Positions 1 to 7,594 of a stretch of 64,000 nt of DNA are shown here, piece by piece (within the stretch, counting starts at the first letter, position 1; each line of letters starts with the position of its first letter). The DNA lies in NCBI GenBank assembly GCA_002350615.1, contig DEFD01000028.1, forward strand, positions 474,417 through 538,416, in the 5' to 3' direction. The stretch is from Bacteroidales bacterium UBA2861. GTDB taxonomy: Bacteria; Bacteroidota; Bacteroidia; Bacteroidales; UBA932. The notes beneath the pieces were generated by a model. That model was given only the letters and a program-made list of their open reading frames with translations, was not told the DNA's origin and ran no database searches. Both the position numbers and the translations under genes were made by a program.

Positions 1-684
1 GCACCTGCCACTTCCACTGCGCCCGGTATAGAGTTCCTTCCGGCCGATATCGTCGTCAGCGACATTCACCCGGCGGCGACCGTCGCCCTGATCGGGCGGG
101 ATGCTCCGGTGCGCAAAGTTTATCGGGACAGAATCTCCGCTCTGGAGAACGGCCGGGGCGTGTTCACCGCCAATATCGCCTTGAAACCGGGCACGCTGCC
201 CTACCTTAATAAGAACATCTTTATCCAGCATGGCCAGGATCGTTTGATGATTCATTTTTATCTGCCGGAGAAGGACATTGACGGATATGCCACCCATGTG
301 GACCTGATCATGCCGGTGGATTCCGGGCCCGACCCTGCATCGCCCAAGGCCTATGCGGAGTGGAAGTATGCACTGCTGCATCAGTCGCTCGAACTTGCTG
401 AAACCCGTGTCTCCGGGCTTCGGGATGCCATTTCCGCAGTCTGGACAAGTACCCCTCACACCTGGGAACAGTTCACCGGCTCGCCAGGCGGATCCGCCTT
501 CGGCATACAGAAAGACTGGCGCAATCCCATCGGCACCCTCCTGTCGCCCCGCACTCCGCTGAAAGGACTTTTCCTCACCGGCCAGAACCTGAATCTCCAC
601 GGCCTGCTTGGCGTGAGCATCACCTCCTTCCTCAGCTGCAGGGAAATTCTTGGCAGCGCCTCCGCATCCCTCGGAAAGGAATAA
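1..684 (+). CDS. FAD-dependent CrtI/phytoene-desaturase-like oxidoreductase, C-terminal part (5' end off window)
   Basis: The frame is open from base 1, so the N-terminal FAD-binding half lies outside the window. The visible 227 codons match the C-terminal half of the phytoene desaturase / NAD(P)-FAD-dependent oxidoreductase family: an early DIVVSDIHP stretch, a substrate-domain middle, and the terminal signature TGQNLNLHGLLGVSITSF that closes the FAD site. Family members oxidise or isomerise hydrophobic polyenes; next to polyene genes a role in tailoring the pigment is reasonable but inferred. It is followed by a promoter and a small lipoprotein gene. An N-terminal fragment of the same family is found on the opposite strand at 3074-3217, so the locus may once have held a second copy. 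Confidence 0.8.
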   Translation, partial: APATSTAPGIEFLPADIVVSDIHPAATVALIGRDAPVRKVYRDRISALENGRGVFTANIALKPGTLPYLNKNIFIQHGQDRLMIHFYLPEKDIDGYATHVDLIMPVDSGPDPASPKAYAEWKYALLHQSLELAETRVSGLRDAISAVWTSTPHTWEQFTGSPGGSAFGIQKDWRNPIGTLLSPRTPLKGLFLTGQNLNLHGLLGVSITSFLSCREILGSASASLGKE

Positions 685-688
685 TTGC

Positions 689-696
689 TATATTTG
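689..696 (+). promoter_or_regulatory. -7 promoter box (TATATTTG)
   Basis: Matches the Bacteroidota -7 consensus TAnnTTTG and lies 22 bp before the ATG of the cysteine-rich lipoprotein. No clear TTTG -33 box is seen at the expected 19-21 bp upstream. Confidence 0.6.
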
Positions 697-718
697 CACA
701 ATTCTAAAGTTAATGTAT

Positions 719-1078
719 ATGAAGAATGTCATCAAAATTATCGTGCTTTGCGCTGTTGCTGCATTCGCGATGAACTCCTGCAGCGGTTGCTGCAACAAGA
801 AGAAGGCAGCCGAGGCAAAGGCTTGCTGTTGTGTGGAATGCAGTTGCGAGAAGTGCTGCTGCGCCGCCGATGAGGCGAAGCCCTGCTGCAAGGAAGGCGA
901 AAAAGCCTGCTGCTGCGAAGAGTGCAAGTGCCCCAACTGCTGCTGCAAAGCTGAAGCTGAGAAATGCTGCAAGGAAGGCGAGGCAAAGTGCGAAGAAGGC
1001 AAGTGCGAGAAGCACGAAGGCTGCGAGCAGAAATGCGACAAGCCTTGCGACAAACCCTGCTGCAAGAAGGCAGAGTAA
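719..1078 (+). CDS. Small cysteine-rich lipoprotein (metallothionein-like composition)
   Basis: A 119-residue protein with a short hydrophobic signal and a lipobox (AMNSC), so probably lipid-anchored at an envelope membrane. The mature part is about 100 residues and contains 30 cysteines arranged as CCC, CxC and CC clusters spaced by Lys/Glu/Ala stretches, with repeated units such as CCKEGE and CDKPC. No enzyme motif is visible. The composition suggests metal binding or a highly disulfide-bonded structure; that is inference. The ATG at 719 is chosen because it begins a normal signal peptide; an in-frame ATG at 713 is possible. It has its own -7 box and is followed 13 bp later by the ketoreductase gene. 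Confidence 0.75.
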   Translation: MKNVIKIIVLCAVAAFAMNSCSGCCNKKKAAEAKACCCVECSCEKCCCAADEAKPCCKEGEKACCCEECKCPNCCCKAEAEKCCKEGEAKCEEGKCEKHEGCEQKCDKPCDKPCCKKAE

Positions 1079-1091
1079 TTATCTCTGAAGT

Positions 1092-1844
1092 ATGAAGGTG
1101 GCGCTGGTAACCGGCGGAAGCCGTGGAATTGGCCGTGCCGTATGCGTGAAGTTTGCGGCCGAGGGCTACCATGTCCTCGTGAACTACGTGTCCAACGATG
1201 CCGCTGCGCAGGAAACGCTTGCGCAGATGCAGCAGGCGGCCGACGCCCGGGACCTTTCCGGCGGCAGCCCGGCGGGAGAACTGCTGAAGTTCGATGTGGC
1301 CGACTATGAAGCCACGGCAAATGCGATTGGCGACTGGCAGAACGCCAACCCCGGCGAATACATCTCCGTACTCGTAAACAACGCAGGCATCCGTAAGGAC
1401 AACCTGCTTCTCTGGATGGAGCCGGACGAGTGGTACAAGGTGCTGCGCACCAATCTGGACAGCTTCTACAATGTCAGCAAACAGCTCATCCAGCCAATGG
1501 TCGTGCACCGCGGCGGCCGCATCATCAATGTGGCGTCGCTCTCCGGCCTCAAGGGGCTTCCGGGCCAGACCAACTACAGCGCCGCAAAAGGCGGACTGAT
1601 CGCTGCAACCAAGGCTCTGGCCCAGGAGGTTGCCGCCCGCAAGGTGACCGTCAACGCCGTGGCCCCCGGCTTCATCGCAACCGATATGGTAGATGGCCTG
1701 GACACGGAAGAACTGGCCAAGACAATTCCCGCGCGCCGTTTCGGAAAGCCGGAGGAAGTGGCGGAACTGGTGGCTTTCCTGGCGAGCGACAAGGCCTCGT
1801 ACATAAACGGCGAGGTCATCAGCATCAACGGAGCAATCTACTAG
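1092..1844 (+). CDS. fabG: 3-oxoacyl-ACP reductase, SDR family (FabG-like)
   Basis: A 250-residue classical short-chain dehydrogenase. The N-terminus has the nucleotide-binding TGGSRGIGRAV motif, NNAG follows at about residue 95, and the catalytic Ser149-Tyr162-Lys166 triad is in place (NYSAAKGG). These are FabG hallmarks: NADPH-dependent reduction of 3-oxoacyl-ACP in the cytoplasm. In a cluster with several ketosynthases and two ACPs it most likely supplies the ketoreduction step of aryl-polyene chain extension (the ApeQ role) rather than housekeeping fatty-acid synthesis; this assignment is from context. The next gene starts 6 bp after its stop, so the two are probably co-transcribed. Confidence 0.9.
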   Translation: MKVALVTGGSRGIGRAVCVKFAAEGYHVLVNYVSNDAAAQETLAQMQQAADARDLSGGSPAGELLKFDVADYEATANAIGDWQNANPGEYISVLVNNAGIRKDNLLLWMEPDEWYKVLRTNLDSFYNVSKQLIQPMVVHRGGRIINVASLSGLKGLPGQTNYSAAKGGLIAATKALAQEVAARKVTVNAVAPGFIATDMVDGLDTEELAKTIPARRFGKPEEVAELVAFLASDKASYINGEVISINGAIY

Positions 1845-1850
1845 ACGATT

Positions 1851-2840
1851 ATGTACTATAACCTGATTAAGATGCCGGCGCTTGTCCGGACGGGCCGCGG
1901 TATTGTCGGCAAGATCGACGATATCCTGCGCGAGCACCATTTCTTCTTCCCCAAGCGTGTACTCATCACCCAGGAGGAACTCTACGATCTGTACGGCTCC
2001 ATGCTGGACGGATGCGCAGAAGAAGTGGTTTTCGTGAAGGGTGGCAAATTCGAGGAAGCTCCCGAACTCCTTGCCAAATTAACGGATAAAAACGCCCTTC
2101 TGCTGGCCTTCGGCGGCGGTTCCGTGCTGGACCTGGTGAAATACTGCGCATCCAAGCGGGATCTGCCCTATGTCAATATTCCCTCAGCCCTTTCGAACGA
2201 CGCAGTTTATTCCTGTCTCGCGCGTCTCACGGATATCAACGGCAAGAAGCGCAGCCTGCAGGTACAGCCGCCTCTGGGCATTATCGTGGACTTCGATTTC
2301 ATCAGCCGCAGCCCCAGATTCATGTCACTCGCCGGTATGGCGGACATCGTTTCCAATCTTTCAGCCTGCGAAGACTGGCTGCTTGCGAACCATCTGACGG
2401 GAGAACGTATCAACGAGGTTGCCTTCATGCTCGCCAAGCAGGCGGCACTGCCGCTTTTCGACCATGCTGACGACGTGGGCTCCGACGGCTTCTTCTTCGA
2501 CCTCACCAACGGAATAGTTACCTCTGGCCTGTCCACCATAGTGAACGGCGACACCCGCGGCGTTTCCGGCTCGGAGCATCTGATTTCCCATGCAATAGAC
2601 GAATTTTTCCCCGAAAGAGCTACCCTGCACGGCCTCCAGGTCGGCTGGGCGCATCTTTACATCGAGAAATACATCCGCAAGAACGAAAAGGAGGCCGAAA
2701 GGCTGGAAACACTCTTCACGAAGACCGGCCTGATGGACGTGATCCGCGAAAAGGTGCAGTGGAAAGACGAAGAACTTCCCGATCTCATCCCATATGCGAT
2801 GAGGATCAGGAAACGCTATACTATCTTCAATACGCTATAA
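1851..2840 (+). CDS. Glycerol-1-phosphate dehydrogenase-like enzyme (EgsA/AraM family)
   Basis: A 329-residue member of the iron-containing alcohol dehydrogenase / dehydroquinate synthase-like superfamily. It has the NAD-binding FGGGSVLDLVKYCA segment, the NIPSALSNDA motif typical of sn-glycerol-1-phosphate dehydrogenases, and candidate metal ligands Asp in GMADIVSN, His in SGSEHLISHA and His in TLHGLQVG. Known members reduce dihydroxyacetone phosphate to glycerol-1-phosphate. The gene sits inside a pigment cluster that also encodes acyltransferases and a glycosyltransferase, so it may make the glycerol-phosphate part of a lipid anchor; this is inference. A related dehydrogenase with another polyol-phosphate substrate is the alternative. 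An intrinsic terminator follows directly. Confidence 0.75.
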   Translation: MYYNLIKMPALVRTGRGIVGKIDDILREHHFFFPKRVLITQEELYDLYGSMLDGCAEEVVFVKGGKFEEAPELLAKLTDKNALLLAFGGGSVLDLVKYCASKRDLPYVNIPSALSNDAVYSCLARLTDINGKKRSLQVQPPLGIIVDFDFISRSPRFMSLAGMADIVSNLSACEDWLLANHLTGERINEVAFMLAKQAALPLFDHADDVGSDGFFFDLTNGIVTSGLSTIVNGDTRGVSGSEHLISHAIDEFFPERATLHGLQVGWAHLYIEKYIRKNEKEAERLETLFTKTGLMDVIREKVQWKDEELPDLIPYAMRIRKRYTIFNTL

Positions 2841-2844
2841 GGCA

Positions 2845-2868
2845 AACGGGGGTTCAGCCCCGTTTTTT
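2845..2868 (+). terminator. Intrinsic terminator after the glycerol-1-phosphate dehydrogenase-like gene
   Basis: A 7-bp stem AACGGGG/CCCCGTT with a 6-nt loop is followed by a run of six T residues. It lies a few bases past the stop at 2840 and closes the transcription unit. Confidence 0.85.
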
Positions 2869-2889
2869 GTATATCACAAATTCGAATTT

Positions 2890-3084
2890 TCAGCCTGTAG
2901 CAGCATCCGTAAGGGTCTCGCTGCGGCTTTCCACGCGCCATACGGCAGGATCGATCTTAGGAAAGAAAGTGTCTGCATCCTCTACCACGGTGTGGACGTG
3001 GGTGATGTAGAGGGTGTCCATTTCCGGCAGGGCGGCGCGGTACACGGAGGCTTCGCCTATGATGAAACATTTTTCAGCGGGCGA
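2890..3084 (-). pseudogene. folA: Dihydrofolate reductase, C-terminal fragment
   Basis: On the minus strand about 64 codons match the C-terminal third of DHFR: CFIIGEASVYRAALP (compare the family's VIGGxxIY), then LYITHVHTVVEDADTFFP and IDPAVWRV. The N-terminal folate and NADPH-binding parts are absent, and the usual GG of the IGG motif is GE. At its upstream side it abuts, in a different frame, the start of an unrelated oxidoreductase fragment. It cannot encode a working DHFR and is best read as a remnant left by a deletion. Confidence 0.75.
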
Positions 3085-3217
3085 ACGTCTGCAGGCAGCC
3101 CCCTGCACTGGTCGGATGCTTCTCCAGCACCGTGACATCATAACCGTTGCGGGCCAGGATCACCCCGCTTTCGAGGCCGCCCAGGCCGCTGCCGATTATT
3201 ACCGCTCTCCGGTGCAT
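3074..3217 (-). pseudogene. CrtI-like FAD oxidoreductase, N-terminal fragment
   Basis: An ATG at 3217 on the minus strand opens a 47-codon frame with a perfect Rossmann start (AVIIGSGLGGLESGVILA, then YDVTVLEKH and GGCLQTFAR), the N-terminal FAD-binding signature of phytoene-desaturase-like oxidoreductases. It stops at TGA 3074-3076, exactly where the DHFR fragment begins. The rest of the gene is missing. The family is the same as the partial gene at the left edge, but that gene is on the other strand. Confidence 0.75.
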
Positions 3218-3256
3218 CTTTATTTATTCTGCCGTTTTTCTTAACTGCTTGTTGTG

Positions 3257-3315
3257 CAATGCTTTATGTGATATCGATGCGGCAAAATGGAGCATCGTCT
3301 TTTAGTAACGCATTG
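3257..3315. repeat. Single-hairpin interspersed element, copy A
   Basis: The core is CGATGC (3275-3280), a loop containing CAAAATGGA, and GCATCG (3292-3297). Outer arms CAATGC (3257-3262) and GCATTG (3310-3315) extend the inverted repeat. The core and the 3' flank (ACGCA) resemble copies near 12.9 and 25.3 kb. It lies between the gene fragments and the 3' end of the minus-strand ketosynthase, where it could also fold as a 3' stem-loop. Confidence 0.7.
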
Positions 3316-3349
3316 TAGGTAAATAAGTTAGCGAATACGGTATGATGTT

Positions 3350-4570
3350 TCAGATTTTTTTGATAACCAGCGTGGAGTTGGTGCCGCCGAATCCGAATGA
3401 ATTGCTGAGGAAGCAGTCGAAATTGGCGGGGCGCGTCTCGGGAACTATCAGCAGATGCTCCGAATCCTCGTCGGGATTCTCGAAATTGAGGTTGCCGGCG
3501 ATGAATCCGCCATGCATCATAAGTAGGGAGTAAATGACCTCTGAGGCCCCTGCCATCCACATTTCGTGGCCGGTCTGGCCCTTGGTGCTGGTGACGGGAA
3601 CGCTCCTTTCTCCGAACACGGCATAGATGGCTTTTGCCTCGTTGGCATCGCCCACATGGGTGGACGTAGCATGGGCGTTGACATAGCCGATGTCGGCGAT
3701 TCCGAGCCCGGCGCGCTGCAGGGCCATCTCCAGGGATTTCTTGGGTCCTTCCACGTTCGGAGTGGAGATATGGTCGCCGTTGCCGCTGAATCCGTATCCA
3801 AGGACTTCGCCGTAAATGTGGGCGCCGCGCTTTACCGCACTCTCATAACTTTCAAGTATTACGGTGGCGGCTCCGCCTGATGGCACCAGGCCGTCGCGGT
3901 CCCGGTCGAAGGGACGGGAGGCTGCCGCCGGGTTGTCCGTACGAACCGAGAAGGCCGATATGCCGTCGAAACTGCCTACGCCGTAGGGATTGGTCTCCTG
4001 GGCGCCGCCGCACACCACTATCTCCTGCAGGCCGTTCTGGATCAGCAATGCCCCGAGGCCGATGGCGTGGGATCCGCTGGCGCAGGCTCCGGACACCGTG
4101 AGGTTGATGCCGCGCAGCTTGAAAATGCAGTCCAGATTCATCGTCACGGTGCTGTTCATGCTCTGGAAAATGGAGCCTGAACCGCAAAGGGTGGTGTCTT
4201 TCTTCTCCCTCATGACATCCCAGCCCTTCACAACCGGCAGGGCGGAGGAGTCGTTGCCGAACAGTACGCCCACATCATGGGCGGCGAGGAAGTCCGCATC
4301 TATTCCCGCATCTTTCAGCGCATCCCGCGTGGAACAATAGGCATACTGCGCCTGCTCAGGCATGAACGCCCTCTGCTGGCGGCTGAGTTCCCCCTTGAGT
4401 TCCGGCACGGGGACCACTCCAGTCAGGGGAGAGCGGAAGCCCATCTCCAGCCTCTGGGGATCTATCACAATCCCGGATTTTCCTTCATACAATGCTTTCT
4501 TCACCTCGTCCAGCGTGGTTCCGAGGCAGGACCAGATTCCCAGTCCGGTAATGACAACTCTTTTCTGCAT
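3350..4570 (-). CDS. Beta-ketoacyl-ACP synthase (FabF-like)
   Basis: A 406-residue ketosynthase with the complete Cys-His-His triad of the KAS I/II fold: Cys in TVSGACASGSH, His in NAHATSTHVGD and His in GQTGHEMWMAGA. The C-terminal glycine loop NSFGFGGTNS is intact. It catalyses decarboxylative condensation of malonyl-ACP with acyl-ACP. The ATG at 4570 is preferred over an in-frame ATG at 4609 because a -7 box lies between them. It is transcribed divergently from the tyrosine ammonia-lyase gene and is one of three ketosynthase genes here. It may act as the initiating or extra ketosynthase of aryl-polyene synthesis (compare ApeR); the exact role is not decidable from sequence. Confidence 0.88.
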   Translation of the reverse strand: MQKRVVITGLGIWSCLGTTLDEVKKALYEGKSGIVIDPQRLEMGFRSPLTGVVPVPELKGELSRQQRAFMPEQAQYAYCSTRDALKDAGIDADFLAAHDVGVLFGNDSSALPVVKGWDVMREKKDTTLCGSGSIFQSMNSTVTMNLDCIFKLRGINLTVSGACASGSHAIGLGALLIQNGLQEIVVCGGAQETNPYGVGSFDGISAFSVRTDNPAAASRPFDRDRDGLVPSGGAATVILESYESAVKRGAHIYGEVLGYGFSGNGDHISTPNVEGPKKSLEMALQRAGLGIADIGYVNAHATSTHVGDANEAKAIYAVFGERSVPVTSTKGQTGHEMWMAGASEVIYSLLMMHGGFIAGNLNFENPDEDSEHLLIVPETRPANFDCFLSNSFGFGGTNSTLVIKKI

Positions 4571-4576
4571 ACCTTG

Positions 4577-4584
4577 CAAAGATA
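4577..4584 (-). promoter_or_regulatory. -7 promoter box of the minus-strand ketosynthase
   Basis: TATCTTTG on the minus strand, only 6 nt before the chosen ATG at 4570, which would make the mRNA nearly leaderless. Confidence 0.6.
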
Positions 4585-4689
4585 CAAGGAAATTAGAACA
4601 TTTGTACATTATATACTTCCGGCCACTATCCCATAACGGTGACGCTATCTTTCTGAATCGCAGGGAAACGCGTGTAAGCTATATTTTTA

Positions 4690-4697
4690 TATCTTTG
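4690..4697 (+). promoter_or_regulatory. -7 promoter box of the ammonia-lyase operon
   Basis: TATCTTTG, ending 22 bp before the ATG at 4720. With the opposite box at 4577-4584 it forms a divergent promoter region. Confidence 0.7.
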
Positions 4698-4719
4698 TAG
4701 ATTGTTAGAACAACAATCT

Positions 4720-6249
4720 ATGACAGATTATACTTTAAAAAATGTGGAGCGCCTGCTTTTTGAGGGCGCCAAGATTGACATGACAGCGCTGCCGATTGAA
4801 GAGGTGAGGCGCTGTTATCTTTTTCTCAAGGAATTTGCATCCGACAAGGTTATCTATGGAATCAACACTGGCTTCGGCCCCATGGCGCAGTGGAGAGTGG
4901 ACAAGGAGTATCTTACCGATCTGCAGTACAATATCATCCGCAGCCATTCCACCGGCGCAGGCGAACCCCTGCCGGATATTTATGTGAAATCGGCCATGAT
5001 CGCCCGTCTGGGGACCTTCCTTCAGGCCCGCAGCGGGGTGCATCCCTTCCTGGTGGAATTGCTCGTGGGGATGATAAACAACGACATCTATCCCTTCATC
5101 CCCCAGCACGGCAGCGTGGGTGCCAGCGGGGACCTCGTGCAGCTTGCGCACCTCGCCCTTTGCATGATCGGCGAGGGCAAAGTCCATTACAAGGGAGAAT
5201 GGCGTCCGTCCGCCGAGGTGATGGCCGAAACCGGACTTGAACCCTTCCGGATCCATATCCGCGAGGGCCTTTCCATCTGCAACGGCACTTCGTTCATGAC
5301 CGGCATCGGCGTAGTGAACCAGATTTATGCGGAGCGCCTGCTGGATTGGGGAACCCTTGCATCGGTGATGATGAACGAGATAGCTTCGTCCTATGACGAC
5401 CTCATGAGCGAGGAACTCAACAGCGTCCGCCGCCAGAAAGGTCAGCAGATTATCGCCCGCAGGATGCGCAAGCTCAGCAAGGGAAGCTCCTGCCTCATGA
5501 GCAGAAAACTCACCCTTTACGACGGAGAGCACAATGAGGCCGTGTTCGAGCATAAGGTGCAGCCATATTATTCCCTTCGCTGCGTGCCCCAGATCCTGGG
5601 CCCGATATACGATACCTATGCGGCTTCCGCCGATGTGCTCGAAAGGGAGCTGAATTCCGCATGCGACAATCCCATTGTGGACCCCGATGCACAGAACGTG
5701 TATCATGGAGGCAACTTCCACGGCGATTATATCTCCCTGGAGCAGGATAAGGTGAAGATAGCCACGGTGCGGCTTGCCCAGACGGCCGAGCGCCAGCTCA
5801 ACTACCTCTTCCACGACCGCATCAACGGCATCCTGCCTCCGTTCCTGAACATGGGTAAACTCGGTCTGAATTACGGCATGCAGGCCTGCCAGTTCACAGC
5901 GACATCCACAACTGCGGAATGCCAGACGCTCGCAATGCCCAACTATGTGCACACGATCCCGAACAACAACGACAACCAGGATATAGTGAGCATGGGCACC
6001 AACAGCGCGCTTATTTGCAAGAGGGTGATAGACAATGCCTACCAGGTGTTCGCCATCCATTACATCGCGCTCGCCCAGGCGGTGGACTGCCTCGGCATAG
6101 CCGACAAGCTTGCTCCCACATCCCGCAAGGCCTACGATGCGGTGCGCGCCATCATTCCTGTGTTCAAGGAAGACGCCCCCTTCTATCCCGCAATCGCGAA
6201 AGTGGAAGAATATCTCAGGAATAATCCTCTGAATCTCAAGTTGATATGA
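4720..6249 (+). CDS. Tyrosine ammonia-lyase (aromatic amino acid lyase, MIO enzyme)
   Basis: A 509-residue member of the HAL/PAL/TAL family. Ala135-Ser136-Gly137 in GSVGASGDLVQLAH would cyclise into the MIO electrophile. Segments KVIYGINTGFGPMAQ, QYNIIRSHSTG, GNFHGDYISLE and IPNNNDNQDIVSMGTNSA agree with the Bacteroidota lyases of flexirubin clusters as I remember the Flavobacterium johnsoniae tyrosine ammonia-lyase. The expected reaction is deamination of tyrosine to 4-coumarate, the aryl starter of the polyene. Automated tools often call such genes histidine ammonia-lyase because of the shared Ser-His selectivity region; the pigment neighbourhood argues for tyrosine. The ATG at 4720 is preferred over a TTG at 4702. 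The stop overlaps the methyltransferase start by 4 bp. Confidence 0.85.
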   Translation: MTDYTLKNVERLLFEGAKIDMTALPIEEVRRCYLFLKEFASDKVIYGINTGFGPMAQWRVDKEYLTDLQYNIIRSHSTGAGEPLPDIYVKSAMIARLGTFLQARSGVHPFLVELLVGMINNDIYPFIPQHGSVGASGDLVQLAHLALCMIGEGKVHYKGEWRPSAEVMAETGLEPFRIHIREGLSICNGTSFMTGIGVVNQIYAERLLDWGTLASVMMNEIASSYDDLMSEELNSVRRQKGQQIIARRMRKLSKGSSCLMSRKLTLYDGEHNEAVFEHKVQPYYSLRCVPQILGPIYDTYAASADVLERELNSACDNPIVDPDAQNVYHGGNFHGDYISLEQDKVKIATVRLAQTAERQLNYLFHDRINGILPPFLNMGKLGLNYGMQACQFTATSTTAECQTLAMPNYVHTIPNNNDNQDIVSMGTNSALICKRVIDNAYQVFAIHYIALAQAVDCLGIADKLAPTSRKAYDAVRAIIPVFKEDAPFYPAIAKVEEYLRNNPLNLKLI

Positions 6250-7346
6250 ACCTCTTCCCGGAACTAGAAAAGAGATACTCGCGCGAGCAATACTCTGCCC
6301 GTGAGGCACAGCGCCTTGCCGAGTTCATCGCCTTCGGCCCCGCCGTATTCCAGGCTACCCGCCTGATGGTAAAATTCGGTATCCTGGACGCCCTGCGCGA
6401 ATCGGACAGCGGGCTGACCCAGGCCGAACTCAAGGAGAAACTGCCGGAACTGTCGGCCTATGCCATCAAGGTGCTGCTTGAAGCTTCGCTGAGCATAGGC
6501 ACTGTGCTGGTGGACCCCGCCACGGACCGTTTCCGCCTGAGCAAGGTTGGCTGGTTCCTGCTTACCGACCCTGCCACCAAGGTGAACCTGGACTTCAACA
6601 ACGACGTGAACTACGAAGGTTTTTTCCGTCTGGAAGAGACTTTCCGCGAGGGAAAACCCAAAGGCCTCAAGCACTTCGGCAACTGGAGCACGGTCTATGA
6701 GGGCCTTTCACAGCTTCCCGAAGACGCTAAGAAGAGCTGGTTCGCCTTCGATCATTTCTACTCGGACACTTCCTTCGACGATGCCCTTCGCATCATCTTC
6801 GAAAAGCCGGTGAAGAACCTGCTGGACGTGGGTGGCAATACCGGCCGCTGGGCGCTGAAATGCGTGGAATACGACCCCAAGGTTGAGGTTACCATCATGG
6901 ATCTTCCTCAGCAGATAGAGATGATGTACCAGAATGTGGCGGGCAAACCCGGCGCAAAGCGCATTCACGGATACGGCGGAAACCTGCTGGACACAGCCAC
7001 GAAGATGCCTTCTGAGCCCAAGTTCGACGTAATTTGGATGAGCCAGTTCCTGGATTGCTTCAGCGAAGCGGAGATATTGAGCATCCTCAAGAGGGCGGCA
7101 TCCATCATGACTCCGGACACCCGCCTCTGCATTATGGAGCTCCTCTGGGACCGCCAGCGCTTCGAGCCCGCGGCAATGTGCCTCACGCTCACCAGCCTCT
7201 ACTTCGCCGCCATCGCCAACGGCAACAGCAAGATGTATCACAGCGAAGATTTCCTGCATCTTGTGGATGAGGCGGGCCTTAAGATTGAAAAGATTTACGA
7301 CGGAATAGGACAGGGCCACAATATCCTTGTCTGCAAGAAGAAATAA
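6246..7346 (+). CDS. SAM-dependent O-methyltransferase-like protein
   Basis: A 366-residue class I methyltransferase. An N-terminal helical/winged-helix dimerisation region (residues about 15-110) precedes the Rossmann domain with SAM motif LLDVGGNTGRWALKC (about residue 197). VTIMDLPQQ follows as the acidic ribose-binding loop and DVIWMSQFLDCF as motif IV. This is the arrangement of plant-type and carotenoid/polyketide O-methyltransferases. It overlaps the lyase by ATGA and is followed 2 bp later by an ACP, so it belongs to the pigment operon and probably methylates the aryl head group or its hydroxyl. The substrate is inferred. Confidence 0.82.
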   Translation: MNLFPELEKRYSREQYSAREAQRLAEFIAFGPAVFQATRLMVKFGILDALRESDSGLTQAELKEKLPELSAYAIKVLLEASLSIGTVLVDPATDRFRLSKVGWFLLTDPATKVNLDFNNDVNYEGFFRLEETFREGKPKGLKHFGNWSTVYEGLSQLPEDAKKSWFAFDHFYSDTSFDDALRIIFEKPVKNLLDVGGNTGRWALKCVEYDPKVEVTIMDLPQQIEMMYQNVAGKPGAKRIHGYGGNLLDTATKMPSEPKFDVIWMSQFLDCFSEAEILSILKRAASIMTPDTRLCIMELLWDRQRFEPAAMCLTLTSLYFAAIANGNSKMYHSEDFLHLVDEAGLKIEKIYDGIGQGHNILVCKKK

Positions 7347-7348
7347 TT

Positions 7349-7594
7349 ATGGATAAAGCACAGATCATAGAAAAAATCAACGCTTTTCTGATCGAGGATT
7401 TTGAAATCGACGCGGAAAAGCTCGTCCCCGATGCAAATTTCAAGAAAGACCTCGGAATCGACAGCCTGGATATCGTGGATGTCGTGGTGACGGTCGACAA
7501 TCTCTTCGGAGTTAAAATCAAAGCGGAAGACCTGCGCAACGTTACCACACTGCAGGCTTTCTACGACTTCATCGACGCCAAACTCAACGGCTGA
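7349..7594 (+). CDS. Acyl carrier protein 1
   Basis: An 81-residue acidic four-helix ACP. The phosphopantetheine attachment serine is in LGIDSLDIVD. It would carry the growing chain for the ketosynthases. Its stop shares one base with the start of the following acyltransferase gene, which indicates translational coupling. A second, distinct ACP lies at 13614-13877, as in aryl-polyene clusters with two carrier proteins (ApeE/ApeF). Confidence 0.93.
   Translation: MDKAQIIEKINAFLIEDFEIDAEKLVPDANFKKDLGIDSLDIVDVVVTVDNLFGVKIKAEDLRNVTTLQAFYDFIDAKLNG

Noticed and set aside
650..718. Upstream extension of the cysteine-rich lipoprotein (start at 650)
   Set aside because: It would place 23 non-signal residues before a good lipoprotein signal and would overlap the promoter box and the previous gene.
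2890..3141. An intact short DHFR gene
   Set aside because: Only the C-terminal third matches DHFR; the upstream codons are out-of-frame oxidoreductase sequence and the folate site is missing.
4720..6249. Histidine utilisation gene hutH
   Set aside because: No other hut genes are nearby, and the sequence follows the tyrosine ammonia-lyases of flexirubin-type clusters.
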